Of a stretch of 64,000 bases of DNA, positions 1 to 12,551 are shown piece by piece. Source of the stretch: Polytrichum commune (Eukaryota > Streptophyta > Polytrichopsida > Polytrichales > Polytrichaceae). The stretch's first letter is position 1; the number at the start of each line of letters is the position of its first letter. The stretch lies in contig OX485807.1 in assembly GCA_950295325.1 (NCBI GenBank), positions 43,244,440 to 43,308,439 on the forward strand, in the 5' to 3' direction. The notes beneath the pieces are model-generated. The model did not search any database and was not told the origin of the DNA. It saw nothing but the letters and a program-made list of their open reading frames with translations. Position numbers and translations under genes: made by a program.

Positions 1-2019
1 CTACTGTGATTATAAAACTGTCGCTAGTCACAATCCAAGGTTTCAAGTTTGTCATCGCGATTCATTGCAAAGTAACAATTTGGTCACGAGATGTCTCGTT
101 TGTACAACCTCTGGCCTGCACAAGTTGCATAAACCATGTTTCATAATGGGAGTCCGGTGAGGTTGAGCTTGCAGAAAAAGATCATGTATGAGGATTAGCA
201 ACACCAAGACACCTCATTCCTCCCCGTCTTCTGGGGACTTTTCACTTGCCAGCCCCCCGTTAGAGTCGCCTGATCTTCTTCCTCCTTACGAGGCTTTGTC
301 TCCGCCTTCTTGGATGCTACCTCAATCTAAGGCTTCAGCTTGCCTTATGGTTCTGTTTTGGAAGTTTTGATGTAGGCCTTGCGTCCAGTTTGCTAGCGTG
401 GACTGCTGGCCCTGCCCAAAAGCCCAGTTGATTGAAGAAACGAGAGATAGAAACTACAATTTAATGGCATCTAAATTCATATGGGCATAGTTTTGCAAGT
501 CACAAAACTCCAATTTCTTAGTATTAGGAACTATTTGGTGCGCAATCTTTGAAGTTGAAAAAAAACTCTTGAGGTCAAGAGAACCTACTCCGTAAGCCTC
601 AAATCATGTGTTGGATGTGAAGCTTTTGCCATCAGGAGCCTTGCATTGTTGTCGAAAGGTCTGGCGCTCCAAAGTGTGTCAAGTCTGCACCAGTTTCTCC
701 TCGATTGCCCCCACAATTTCCGTGCACATTCCCCGACTCGATGGTAAAAACCAAAGGAGTCTCAGATTCCCAGATCACCAAAACAGTCTGAGAATCCAAC
801 CCAATAGGGAACCTCAAGACGGCAAGAAAAGGCTGATGGTTTAATATTGTATGAACGACTGTAGTGTGGTACAAGACCTTTAAAAAGGAAAGATCTGTGG
901 ATGAACAGGTCTGCGAGTACCGTAACTATTTATCCCACACATTTCTTAAGCATGATGAACTACACGAGCTCCGCCAGTCTCACCAAACCTGCCTTGACCA
1001 TTTCCATGATTCGAGCGTGTGTGCCTGAGGTGCTTGTGGAGATTTGTGCTAGATTGATCAGTCTTCAGCGCGTTGTTTAATTGAGAAGTTCAGGGATGAG
1101 ATGTTTATTGAGATGTTTCTGGATTCCAATGTGTAGAATGACTTTTAAACGACAGTACTCCGCCACTGCACAAAGTTCAAATTTTTTATGTCTGCAGTAG
1201 AGACTCGGCAACAGAAACTACACACTCCTGCTCTAGTTTTCATTGGGTGGGCTCCGAGAAGGGCAATCCCCAAAAAAGGGAAGGCCGGTGGCTATGATGT
1301 ATTATAAACCTTGGTGTCGCTAATGATCCGATCACTAAGACTATGGGACAATGAGAGCTCCAGGCAAATGAAGTGCGTACTTGAGGACGAGGCATCTCAA
1401 TCCAAACTCAGGACCAGAAGTGTACATGTCACCGGTGTGTCCCTTATTTTAGTGACAGGGCAGTACTAAGTTCTCATGTTGTCTGCAACCACAGGGTGGT
1501 GAATTAAGGTAGAGGGTGCATTAACCAGCACTATAAGCTATTTCAAGTACATATGGCTATGCGGTTGATAAAAAAAAATATACATTCATGTTAGCCTTTA
1601 GGCATATTAAAAGTATAAAGGATTTAAAAAAATAGTCACAATATAGTATTTCCTGAATATTTAAAGTCAAGACCACTAGGCCCTATGTATGATGGCCTTG
1701 CAAATGTTGAGGATCCCTATCTTCATTGCCTAGCCTCAACCCAACATAGTTGAGTACCAGACCCAAGCTAGATAAAAGCTTGACTAGTAGCGATACGCAA
1801 AGCCACCTGGCCGCCTCCATGATCCCACTCGGTTCAGTTGCATAAACGGTCCCCTTGCATCTTGGGTATCGACCCACTTTATGCCCATAACTGACCCTCT
1901 TGGTGCCCATAACCAACCCCCTTGGCTTTATGGGCATACCTCCTTGGCTTTGTGGACACCAACAAGCCATCCTAAACCCACCTTGAACTAACCCGTGATT
2001 GAGTGGAGCCCGTGTCCTA
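1..2019. other. Intergenic sequence, no supported gene
   Basis: I see no open frame with recognisable protein features here; the short frames on both strands lack domain motifs and splice support. The stretch at about 440-650 resembles sequence downstream of the aldehyde oxidase gene (see separate entry). The rest is unremarkable single-copy-looking DNA. Confidence 0.5.
437..650 (+). repeat. Diverged direct copy of the 3.34-3.56 kb sequence
   Basis: Blocks such as the 'caagtcacaaaac' segment and the 'gaagtcaagagcct' / 'gaggtcaagagaacct' segment occur in the same order here and at 3,340-3,560, with many substitutions and small indels. This looks like an old duplication of the region downstream of the aldehyde oxidase gene, which is transcribed on the minus strand. 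No aldehyde oxidase coding remnant was found beside the left copy. Confidence 0.45.
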
Positions 2020-2027
2020 CCTTATAT

Positions 2028-2619
2028 CACGCCTCCTAAATGTGGCATTTAATTTTTAGACGCCACATTTAGATAATATAAGGTTTCTTGGATGCCAAAA
2101 ATAAGAATTGAATGTTTTCTCCGGAAATGCTGCGCAGACGTGTCATTGGAGGTGTTCTCTGTTATGACACTACCATCGATGACTAGGGGTCCGTAGAGTC
2201 ATAGACCCAACCTCATTGTCGAGGACGCCTAGTCGGCAAGGACACCTAGCCGTCGTAGACGCCTCGTGGTGGATTGGCAAATGCTTTTGACAACACAACA
2301 AGAGTTGAGTCGGATTTTAGCATTTTGAAATGGGAAAAAGATGACTTTCGACAATCAATGATAAACCTGACGTTGGAGGGCATCTTTCAAGCCAAGCAAC
2401 ACCGTGTTGTGATGGGAATTCTTGTTCCAACCGGGTTCGATGATGGCGTTGGGGCCCAATAGAATGAGCAACTGACACTTTTACAACTTATGTCACAAAA
2501 ATTGATTAAATTTGAGGCTATTTGCCACTTTTTATATATTGCCGATTTTGAAGATTTTTGGATGCCAAATTTAAGCTAAAAGCGGGAAAATTGACATTTG
2601 CCATATCTTAGGAGGCCTG
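2028..2619. mobile_element. Non-autonomous hAT-type DNA transposon
   Basis: The element is 592 bp. Its left end reads CACGCCTCCTAAATGTGGC and the reverse complement of its right end reads CAGGCCTCCTAAGATATGGC, so the ends form imperfect terminal inverted repeats starting with CA. It is flanked by a perfect 8-bp direct duplication CCTTATAT at 2,020-2,027 and 2,620-2,627, the size typical of hAT elements. An internal inverted repeat lies near the left end (about 2,040-2,075). A remnant of transposase coding sequence (2,274-2,462) indicates origin by internal deletion of a coding element. Confidence 0.8.
2274..2462 (+). pseudogene. hAT transposase C-terminal remnant
   Basis: The frame encodes about 60 residues containing VESDFSILKWEKDDFRQSM followed by LEGIFQAKQ. 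From memory, this resembles the C-terminal (dimerisation) part of some hAT-like transposases that read 'ESDFSIL.WEKDEYR'. It opens with TTG rather than ATG and ends at a stop before the element's right terminus. It therefore looks like the last coding exon left after an internal deletion. It has no catalytic residues and is not expected to be functional. Confidence 0.5.
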
Positions 2620-3870
2620 CCTTATATGAAGGTAGTGGAAGCCCTTAATGAGGTGGTGCCACTAATGGCACCTAAACATGTCACTCCGTGGACCTGGGCA
2701 AGCTTTTTTTTCCATGGTATTAGAGTGGTGGTGGTTGAGAGGCGGGTGTAAGTGTGGGTGTAGGGTAGGGTGATGGGATTGGCAACCTCTACCTTAGTTG
2801 CAACATAGTGAATGAATACTCGGCTCTCTGCCAACGCCCAGGTTGTCCATTAATGAGCACAAATATTAAATGACAAGTCATGAGTGCTTGCCATTCTATC
2901 ACTCACAATACAACAAAGTTTGTAATGTGAGGGAAAGAAATACAAGGTATCTTGTCACCCAACATAAAAACTATTACTTAATTTGACACCCGATTTAGCT
3001 TCAAAGACCCCGAATTTAGTCTACTCGAACTGATTTGAAATCAATGAGCCACAAAACTACAGGGAGTCAAGCTTTTGTGCAGGATGGATGTGAGGTACAT
3101 AGGCTCGTAAGCAAGAAATTTCTCATGCCCCTCTCCCCACGGGCCCAGCATGCCTTGCCCATCACGCATAGGGAAGCGTGAGAGGATTCATTCCCTCAGG
3201 GGCTTGTAATGTGAGGGCTATTCTTTCCTTCTGGGTGTGAAGGAAAACGGAGAAAATATTGAAGTGTCTTCTTCAGAGTACATTGACGTATCATACAATT
3301 ACATTAGACACAAAGGTGCATGTTGGAGCTGATTGAAGAATAGATTGTAGTTTTAGAATAGCCTCTCCAATGGCATGCAAATACCTCTGAACAGGGTTTT
3401 ACAAGTCACAAAACCCCAGATATTAGGATCACTTCATATTAGTATCGGGAAGCATATATTTATGCAGTCCTTCAACATGAAAGGAGAATTCTGAAGTCAA
3501 GAGCCTAAACCTTAAGCCTTGAACGCTGTGCTGGAGCTTCTCTACACATCCTTGCACATCCTTGACTGAATGTCAATTCATTCGGGTGCCAGACTCATGG
3601 ATGCCAGACTGGCTTGACAATATAACCCAAAAGGGATTACAAATCAGAAATTTGATTGCTTACGAGCAATATCGCCTGTATACAAAAAGCAGAGTGTGGA
3701 ATTCCACAAACTGCAATCATCATCCTGTTTTGATTGGAAAGCTCTACAATATTGTGGTCTGCAATATGTCAAATGCCAGTAATGCTATGTGGTTGTAAAG
3801 GGCATCATCTGTCCCCTGCGGTGAATTCATGTTCTGTTTGGTCTCAAGATTGTCATCCAGTTTTGGACGT

Positions 3871-6800
3871 TTAAATGATTTTTCCACGACATGCCTCAGA
3901 CTTTTTGGATATGGAACACAGGTATCTCTCGACATTGTCGAGCCCACAAAGTTTCTTGACCTTGTCCATGGTTGCAGGTGGGTCAAGAATAAAAAAGTCA
4001 GCTACATCACCCCCTACATTGGCTCCACGATAGTCTTTGCGAGCAGCAATAACAGCATTGCGAATCGCAGAGTGTACTGATCCTGACAGCAACAGTGGAG
4101 GCTCACCAGATGCTGCCAAATTCAACAACACATGATGTGAGCTGATATGGTTGCAACTGTCGACACATCCTATATAGCACTTCTATGGTTGACTCATGAA
4201 TGCTATTGGTGTTTGAAAAGATTCATGTGCAGATTTTTTATAGCACTAAGGATTCTAGACATCTGATTTAGTGTGGCCCACACTGTTCATCATCGTCCCA
4301 CACTAATTGCCTTGCAATCGCTGGTGGCAACTAGTGCTACATGACAAGTTAGGACGATCGCTCCACTTAACATGGCACACCAATTTTAATGCAGATGTTT
4401 AGTGTAGTAGAAAACAGGTTGATCAACACGAGGTGACTTATCGATCGGACGTGTCAACCATCCACATGTTTTCTACTAGTGTATGTAGTGTCTGTGGAAG
4501 AAAATGTTGTGACTTGTGAACAAATTTGTAAAAAAGTAGCAACTAGGAGATGACAAAAATCCCCTTTCTGCGAGGTTTTACCTTTCGAAGAGAGGACACG
4601 ATCGCTCACAGCAGGACTCTTGAAGAGCTCCACATTGAACTCTCTTGGAATCGTGTCAATGGTTGGTGGCTTGTATGTCCAAGTACCATCTGACAATAAT
4701 TTCCCTTTTGCATCTCTCACGATTTCCTCTGTCAAGAAGAACCCAATCCCAAACACAAAGGCCCCTTCCACCTGCACAATTTATTGCAGTGCATCCAAAA
4801 TGAAGAAGCCACCGACATCTTACAAACACTCCAACAATGAGGCTTGGAACGGCAATACTCGTGTCCCGGTGGATTGGGTCGTAAGAAAGGTTGCAAACTC
4901 ACCTGCCCGATGTCAACAGCAGGGTTTAAGCTTTTCCCGCTGTCGTAGAGGAGATCTGAAGACAAAATCCTTGTCTCGCCTGTTAAGGTGTTCACCTCCA
5001 CCTGAATAATCCAGAGGTACAAAAATTGTTATCACAAAAATGCAGAGAAGCTCACTAAACCCTAAACCCTAAACCCCTGTCGTTCATTGTACTTTGTGCT
5101 GAATTCAGGGACTTTTTCGAAAACTCGATGGGTGCACCGGTGAAAGCTGAGGATTGTGTTTCGAGTCAGGGCGCGGAGTTCCATTTTCTCTTCTCCCTTG
5201 TATCATGGAAGACAATGTGTTCACTAGGTATTTCATAACCTGCATATAGTTGCTACAAAAGTTGGAGTTTATAATACATATACCACTAATTGGTGAAGGA
5301 CGCTTACCTCACTAACTGCAGCTCCGTAGAGAAGATACTCTCTCGGGGGCGGTGCCCAAAGCTCATGAGATTGTAAGTCGATGTTCGTGCTTCTAGCCTG
5401 GATACAAGATGAGAGCAAACAAGGTCAAAATTACTGTTCTCCTCAATCTTTCCATTATCTTCGACATGCATACATCAAAGATGAATTAGCACAAGAATCG
5501 ACATCAAGGGTGACGGACTGGCGCCATGCCCTGAACTTTCTATCTTCATTTTGAATAGCCAGCACCCGAACTATTTGTTTTTAATTGGGGTAATGAAGCA
5601 TCCCTGTGAAACAAAGGGTTCCATGGAATTGTACCGTGAGACATAGGGTTTCCCATGGGACTCTGCCATCAGGCTGTGCCTGGACAAGCTTCTCTTTCAC
5701 CGGCAACAGCCGTTGGACCAAAACAGCACAACATTTCTGCACTGCCGCACATGTCCCCTCCGAGGTTGTGCTTCCTCCGTCAACAGTCGTGTTCGGTAGA
5801 CTCAGGGTGTCATTTTGAACGACCCGGATTTTTGATACCAACTCCAAGCTCTGCTCCTGCAATCACATCGCCTCAATTCAATGAGGAAACCCCATTCCAA
5901 GCTCACTCACCGAAAAACGTCTCTCCACATCTGCATATAGATTTATGTTTGGAATAACTTGAGCTCCTTTCTCACGTGGTCACTCACTTGCATCGGCTCC
6001 TTGACAATGCAAATGGTTTGATATTGCATAGCATCACAGGCCTGAGGGGTAAAGCATGTTCTAAGATGTGTTATAAAACTATCTTTCCTAGGGCTACTTG
6101 AGGACTATCACACAAGAGATGTTGTGAAACCATCAAAGGATCACATCCATACGGTTAGATGTGGACCACGTTGAGAAAATTGATATGATTGGTTAAAATC
6201 ACAGATATTAGTGTGACGCTGTGAAAATAGCTTTTGGGATGTGAGCACTTCGTGAGGTATAGAGTATAACCTATCATGAAATTATACGATCAAGCTTTCG
6301 GATGTGACAACAATTTCAATAGAGACCTCTGGGAGAAAACATTGCTAAACATACTTAGTTCCCAAACATTCGAGATGGAGAGTCTCATCTTGGGATGTTT
6401 GGGCAATTCAGGGTTAACTGAATACAAATATTTGCAATCTTGGTTATGAATTTTCTGCTTAGACTCACCTTTGTGCAAAGAGGACTCAGAGAGTATGCAA
6501 TCACTTGTCTCACTTTCGTGTGCAACCCTTGCCCCATTTCCACTCCCTCAACCTCCGCAACAATGGAACCATCTTCAAAAATGCTGACAGTGGCCCTCCT
6601 GCCAAGTTTCAAGCACCCATACACGGAGGTGACCATCGCCACTCCTCGCTTCAGCCACCTGCTTTGCAGATTGAACCTATCAACTTCCTTTTCGCGCTCA
6701 ATCAGTTTCGTACGATCCTTGAGCTGGTTCCAAATCGAATCCAATGTGAAGGCGTTCGCATCGCCCACTGCCTGCTCTCCATACAGCAGGGTTATACTCT

Positions 6801-9800
6801 GGTGGCTGTGCAGATTTTCTTCCCGAACTTTGTTTCCACTCATTCCCAAGAATGCTGCCACATGGTCTTGCACGGTGTCAGCCATGGCGGAGCCTTGCAA
6901 GTCTCCGGGGGCTCGCACTGCTCCCTTCGGAACGTTGTTGGTCTTGAAAATTGTGAAGGTGGCATCAAAACTGCCCACATTGTATTTCTTGATGGGTGCC
7001 TCAATTGCCCGTGGCAGCATTGCGCTGATATCTGGATGCCATCCACCCTCGATCTGAACGTCTACCTTCAAGGCTGTGATCTTCCCTGTCTTGTTGAATC
7101 CAACTTTGTACTTCGTCCTGATTGGGCTTCGACCACCGACCATGTGCATGTCCGTGTTTCGGTCCAGAGATACTCGCACCGGCCTTCGCAACTTGTACGC
7201 AGCCAATGCGACTGCAATAGCAAACTGCAAGTATAACCATATCTACTGTTTAAGGACTACACATAATTTGAGGTTTCTTCAGAAGATTGAAGAATTCAAA
7301 CCAGAACTGAGATTTGTAAACAATGATGAAGATGTGAAGGCATTCAAGATCTCACAATTCCGTTCCTTAGTGCTTTGCCACCGAATCCGCCACCAAGTCG
7401 CCGTGTGATGACACGCACATTGTGTATGGGCAAATTCAGGCACATTGCTACTGTTCGTTGTAAAAGTTCCGGGTTCTGAGTTGAGGCGTAGATTGTGATG
7501 CACCCATCTTCATCAGGGATAGCCAGAAATGTCTGAGTCTCCATGTAGAAATGGTATTGCGTGGGTGTCAATACCTGAACATCAATTAGGTCGTGGATTA
7601 TACATTGCTGTCAGTGCAGGGTTGAAAAAACCAGAGAATCTGGAAAATCACATGAGGAATCATAGTGATGACCACCGCTCAGTCTGCATCAATCTATCTC
7701 ACTGAAGCCTTTACTTACCTCTCCTTCGAGCTGAAATTCGGCGTCGGCAAAACCTTTTTCGATGTCCCCAGCTAGACACACCCCAGGAGGTGATGGGTGT
7801 ATTGAATTGCGCGCAATGGCGTCATCGAGATTCATTATAGGGGATCCAATGCTTTTGTCATAGTCCACCTTGACCTTCCCAACTGCAATTCTTGCGTTGT
7901 CATATGTATCTGCGACCTGTTACAAGTGCACGATCCATTATGTTGCAGAATTCAACAATTACAGGACCAGTCACCACAACGAATCTCAGTTGAAAAACTC
8001 AACATTCAGGCATTAAAGACTTCTTACAAACATGGTGGAGGGATGTTTTTAACTTACCACAACTCCAATTGGCTCGGTGACGTAGTTCACAGCGTCCTCA
8101 GCAAACAATGGTTCACTGTAATCAATCCAAGGGTTATAATATCCGACATTTTTTCCACCTTCGGGGATGTCACGAACGGAGACGTAATCAACAGCACCTT
8201 CGGACTGCAAGGCTTCCTCGATGTCAACCCCATTCAGCTTTGCAAATGGCTCTGTGCTCATCACGAATGCGGCATGGAGGCAACTTGGAGGCGAAGGAAT
8301 GTCGTCGACATACACAGCCTCTCCTGCAAAAGGACGTGTTCAATTTCTTAACACATGTCGACGGAGAAAGGTCTATTGCTTACTCATAAATTCTTGTTTG
8401 AGAAGTGTCATGGGTCTGCTCACCTTAATGAGCTCAACGGGAGTTTCTTGAACAGCATGAGGATGTAAGCTAACCGAGACTTCTTGAGATTATTTTGACA
8501 AAATGCAAGAAGATCCACCTCATGCAGAGAAATTGAGCTGCAGTCCCTGATTAAACGTACCGGACGCTTGAAGCTGGGAGGCAACCTTCGACAGGGGTAG
8601 CGACACAGGGTAATGCTCATCCGTGACCGTCATGATTTGTTTGCCGACATGTGGGCACTGCAAAATTCAGCAACCTCACAGTTAGGCCTGGCCACCACTC
8701 AATGCTTTCCTACCTTGCACATACTAGACTATCATTGTGGAACTAAGGGCCCATATAAGATGGAACCTTTTGAAGAAAAAGTCAATCTCCTATCGGTTGT
8801 TGGTTTATTTAACAATGCGAACCTCTCGCAGGTGAACTTGATCCAATATGAGATGATTCCCTGTAGCGAGTAGGGAAAAAAACTCCCAAGTAGGTTGGTC
8901 ATTATAACACATAACCGATCGCCGATTCAAGCGCAGAAGAGTTATCAGAACTTGTCATAATTTGTCATTCATGGAGGCGCAACATCATCTGTAACTTCCA
9001 GATTTTGTCCATGAGGCGATCAGTTATGATTGATGCCCAAATCTTTCCATCCACTCTCCTCTCGTTGGTTATTTAGTTTTTGAATGCTCGAGATTGGAAG
9101 AGCGTTGCCAAGTACATACAAGAGAGCACCGACCTTTTTCAAAAGGACTTCTCCTTTGCACTAGCGCAATCATCACAAGTTTGCAATTGAGCCCCAGTGG
9201 CCCTCCAATACATACACTTTTGTCACGCTGTGGATCCCTTGTTTTTGTTTCCTGTCTAAATCTTCTTGGTACGGGAGAGGAATCGTAGTGCCAATGAATC
9301 GAAACAGGGGACCTAACCATAAACAAGACACCCATTAGAACACATGACAGTGAAATTACTCACCACAGATGCAGGAACCACATCGGGTTCACTCGACACA
9401 AGTGGATTGAGAAACTCAAACAAGAATGCCACAGCCAAGCTGACACGAAACTCTGCCTTGGTCGTCCCTGCGCGAGGGACAATCTCCTTCTTCAGCAGCT
9501 CAACACATTCCAACACCAATTGAGGGGTTAACAGCTTGCCCGTGAGATGCTTCTCCACTCTCACTGCGCGGATCGCATGTTTGGTCCCGAACGCACCAAA
9601 CGCAAGACGCACACTCCCAATCACACAGTTTTCTTGCTGCTTCGAATGAGCCCCGGACACAAGTTGGGCCAAGAAGGCTGCATTTGCGTACGAAACAGCG
9701 TTGCCGAAAGGCCTCGGTGCTCCTCGGAAAGTCTTGAATATAGTTCTGCCGGAATTCGACCCTCGAATCGACTGAACCAGTGGCACAAAGACAGATTGCA

Positions 9801-12551
9801 GCAGACTGAACTCACCGAGTGCACCTTTAGAGAGAAATTCCTCCAGGGTTAAGTTAGATACACTGTGAGTTCCAGAACCTTCATGACTTCCCACAGTGAC
9901 AACTTTCACAGAGGCACCTGCACCAAGAAGAATGGTGGCGAGGTCGGACTCGAATGCGAGTTGTTGGGCCATCACAAGGTTGCCTCCGATGCTTCCCCAG
10001 TTGCGGACATGTCCGGCCGCGAGCTTCTTCAAGTGGTCAGCTAGCGCTTGCGCCACCGGCTCATCCTTGCTCGGGCCAGATTCCTCCAGAAGGACGATGA
10101 ACTCTGCGATTCTGGTCGCTGCACCGACCTCCAGACCTCCGGAGCATCTTTGTACCGCCAGAAGCTCAGGAATCTGCGAAATCCATGTGACACAAGTATT
10201 GGTGAATAAAAAAAGCCATAACAATTGAACTGCACCGCCGAAAATCATCAATATTGAACCGTGTGTGATATGGGTATCAAAACTTCACGTTATGTAAACA
10301 CATTTTCTACGTTGAAATCTTAAACAAGGATTTCGAAGGTTGATGAGCAACTGGTGCATGATTGTTGCATGATTCGTGGAGAAAATTCCATTGCCAAAAC
10401 CTTCCAAGCATCGTTGGTATTTGGCATTGTTACAAATGCGTGCAACAAATGTAAGAACGACACAGGCGCGTTTGTTGAGCGGATGTCCTTGCGATGGGTT
10501 TACATTATCTTCAATTGGTTCCAGGAAGACAACACCTTTGTTGCAAATGAGTATTCCTACTTTGAGATAACCAAAAAACCCTCATGTTGCAATTCAATTG
10601 TTGCAATGACCCAAAAGTGTAGTAGTGATGATATATGAGTATTCACCTGGCTGATGTCCACGAAAACCTGGGGGGGCATGTCTTTGTAAATGCCAGAGCC
10701 GGTGTTTCCCACGACCAACTTCGTTTTGTGAATGCCATATCTCTCTTTAGTCACCTTCAACGCCGCACCCACTTCCGCCAAACTGCTGGCACTCACCCAC
10801 GCACGCTCTTCCTTGGTACCCTCCCCATGCCGGATGAACCTCATGGCCAAACTTGAACCCTCTGACTCCACCTCAGATTCTCTGGAATTCTTGTGTTGCA
10901 GCCGAGATTCCAGCTCCTCGATCAGGAACTTGGGAAACTCGGGATCCGCACTGGGGTCGTAAGCCGGCAGCTTCGAAGGATGCGCCTCAGATTTGTTTCC
11001 CCAACAAGTGTTGAGCCCCAAATCCTCCAGGTCCACATCGGATGCGAAGGATTTGCACACGTCGAGGATGGGTCGGTACCCTGTGCATCGACAGATGTTG
11101 CCTCCGATGGCTCGCTCCAGCTTCTCTGCGGTGGGACCTGTGCAGTGTGATTTGGTGGTTGATTCGTTGGTATGGCTGGATCCATCTGCTTTGGGTGAAG
11201 TTTGATTCTTCTGTTGCTCCTCCTGATCGTGTTTGAGGCATCCGTAGATGGCCATGGTCATGCCTGGAGTGCAGAAACCGCATTGCGTTGCGTGGAAGGC
11301 CGAGAATCGCTTGTGGATTGCGTGCAGGCCGTCCCTTTGGTTACCCAGACCTTCGGTGGTGGTGATGGCGCAGCCATCGATGGAGCATAGGAGCACCAAA
11401 CATGAGTTGACGGTGCTGACCTTCACTTCCTTCGTCTCTGGATTGTACTTCGTGAGCGCCACCACACATGCCCCACAACCACCTGCATCTCATGGGAATC
11501 ATCATTGCCACAAGAGTTCAGTTGCAAATTGCAATGCGTAGAATGTTGCATCGAATGGACTCAAGGTTACACGGTTTTGAATCTATAGCACTCGGGGTAA
11601 AATTGCAACTCCTTCGAGGAAACAATGTGAAGGTGGCCCCCGAAAACTCGTGGAAGGGACTAAATATCACAAGATTTCGAATTTTCAGCACTCAGGCAAA
11701 ATATTAAGATTCTAAAACCTATAAAACTGTGCCCAGAAAACTCGTACAAGGATTCTTAGCAGAAGTAGCTGCGAATTTGAGGTCAAAAGTGACAGAAGCT
11801 AAGATTGGCTGTTTCGGAAGTGGCGCCAGCTGAGTTCATGATTTCAAATCTGTAGCACGGAAGGAGACTGAAACTTCTTCCGGAAATCACACAAAGATGA
11901 CACTCAGGTTAAATGTGTCAAAACTAAGGTAGGATGCATCGAAAGCACAGAAAACACAAGCAAGAATTTTTAGCATAAGTGGCTGCAGATTTGAGGTAAA
12001 AAGTGACAAATCTAAGGCTGGCTGGCTCTGTTTCGGAATCTGCGGGAACTGGGTTTGATGGTTTCGATCTATAGCACTAAAGCCAAATACAACTTCGTCA
12101 GGATGCAACATCTTTAAAGATGACCCAAAAAATAAAATTAAATCTTAGAAAAAAAAGACGGTGCAAGGATTCATAGCAGTATCAGCTGCAAAGTTGAGGT
12201 CAAAAGTGACAAAATCTAAAGTCAGCTATTTCGAATCAGAACGCAGCGTTGAGTGGCAGAGCATAGAGAACCAGGAAACGCTTGCAGGGATTCTTAGCAG
12301 AAGTCGCTGCAAACTTCAAACTTCAAAGAAACCTGGGGTTGGCTGTTTCGAAGGGTTGATGATTTCTGTGAGTTTGTTTATCGATTACCTTCGCCGCACC
12401 CTCTCTTGGTGCCTTTGAAAGGCGTCTCCGCACGGATGAAGGAGAGAAGGGTAGTGGCTGGATCCACAAATGGCAGCTCCACTCGCCGACCGTTCAAAGC
12501 AAATACCAATGGCTTCACCGAAACGCTCGAATCTGTAGTAGGCCGCCCCAT
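3871..12551 (-). CDS. Aldehyde oxidase (xanthine oxidase family molybdo-flavoenzyme), 13 exons
   Basis: This cytosolic enzyme family oxidises aldehydes to acids using molybdopterin, FAD and two [2Fe-2S] clusters; plant members act in abscisic acid and auxin metabolism. Exons read on the minus strand: 12551-12389, 11482-10647, 10173-9364, 8657-8561, 8323-8058, 7916-7719, 7574-7356, 7224-6469, 5856-5635, 5397-5308, 5001-4903, 4771-4582 and 4112-3871. All phases agree and the total is 1,395 codons plus stop; plant enzymes are usually about 1,350. The first cluster uses Cys52, 57, 60 and 82; the second uses Cys122, 125, 185 and 187. The FAD loop VVGNTGSG is at 311-318. Molybdenum-site motifs are GGGFGG (851-856), RAPG (about 967), EMGQG, and GEPP with the catalytic Glu at about 1319. 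The start is the first ATG in frame upstream of the Fe-S domain. A polar Q/S/T-rich segment (about 140-168) lengthens the second Fe-S module. Exon 9/10 borders are the least certain. The substrate cannot be deduced. Confidence 0.93.
4400..4483. mobile_element. Short CACTA-type inverted repeat in aldehyde oxidase intron 12
   Basis: The right end is TTTTCTACTAGTG, the reverse complement of CACTAGTAGAAAA. The left side has GTAGTAGAAAACA, so about 80 bp can fold back. The same terminal motif bounds the 1.15-kb element at 23,431. It is probably a tiny deletion derivative or one end of an older insertion. No clear target duplication was found. Confidence 0.4.
5054..5077 (+). repeat. Short telomere-like CCCTAAA tract in an intron
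   Basis: About three tandem units of the plant telomere motif CTAAACC lie in the intron between exons 10 and 11 of the aldehyde oxidase gene. The tract is too short to mark a chromosome end; such motifs are common in plant introns and promoters. Confidence 0.7.
5988..6041 (-). other. Possible 18-codon cassette exon in aldehyde oxidase intron 8
   Basis: On the minus strand a 54-bp segment is bounded by a CTCAG acceptor and a GTGAGT donor. It is open in the phase shared by exons 8 and 9, so it could be included without a frameshift. The family alignment fits better without it, as the joined exons already match the usual spacing before the VRVIQ-like motif. It is therefore left out of the main gene model. 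Confidence 0.3.
8874..9363. other. Aldehyde oxidase intron 3, no other feature
   Basis: This covers most of the intron between exons 3 and 4 (8,658-9,363). I see no gene or repeat in it. Confidence 0.5.
11740..12330. repeat. Degenerate tandem repeat of ~210 bp in intron 1
   Basis: Three copies of a block containing 'ttgaggtcaaaagtgaca' (the middle copy with one change) start near 11,776, 11,992 and 12,194, about 216 and 202 bp apart. Each is preceded by a 'tagcag/tagcat..gctgc' segment. The copies are well diverged. They lie inside the first intron of the aldehyde oxidase gene and account for most of its 906 bp. Confidence 0.65.

Noticed and set aside
6440..7236. Long plus-strand frames over 6.4-7.2 kb
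   Set aside because: They are antisense shadows of aldehyde oxidase exon 8, whose minus-strand product has clear family motifs.
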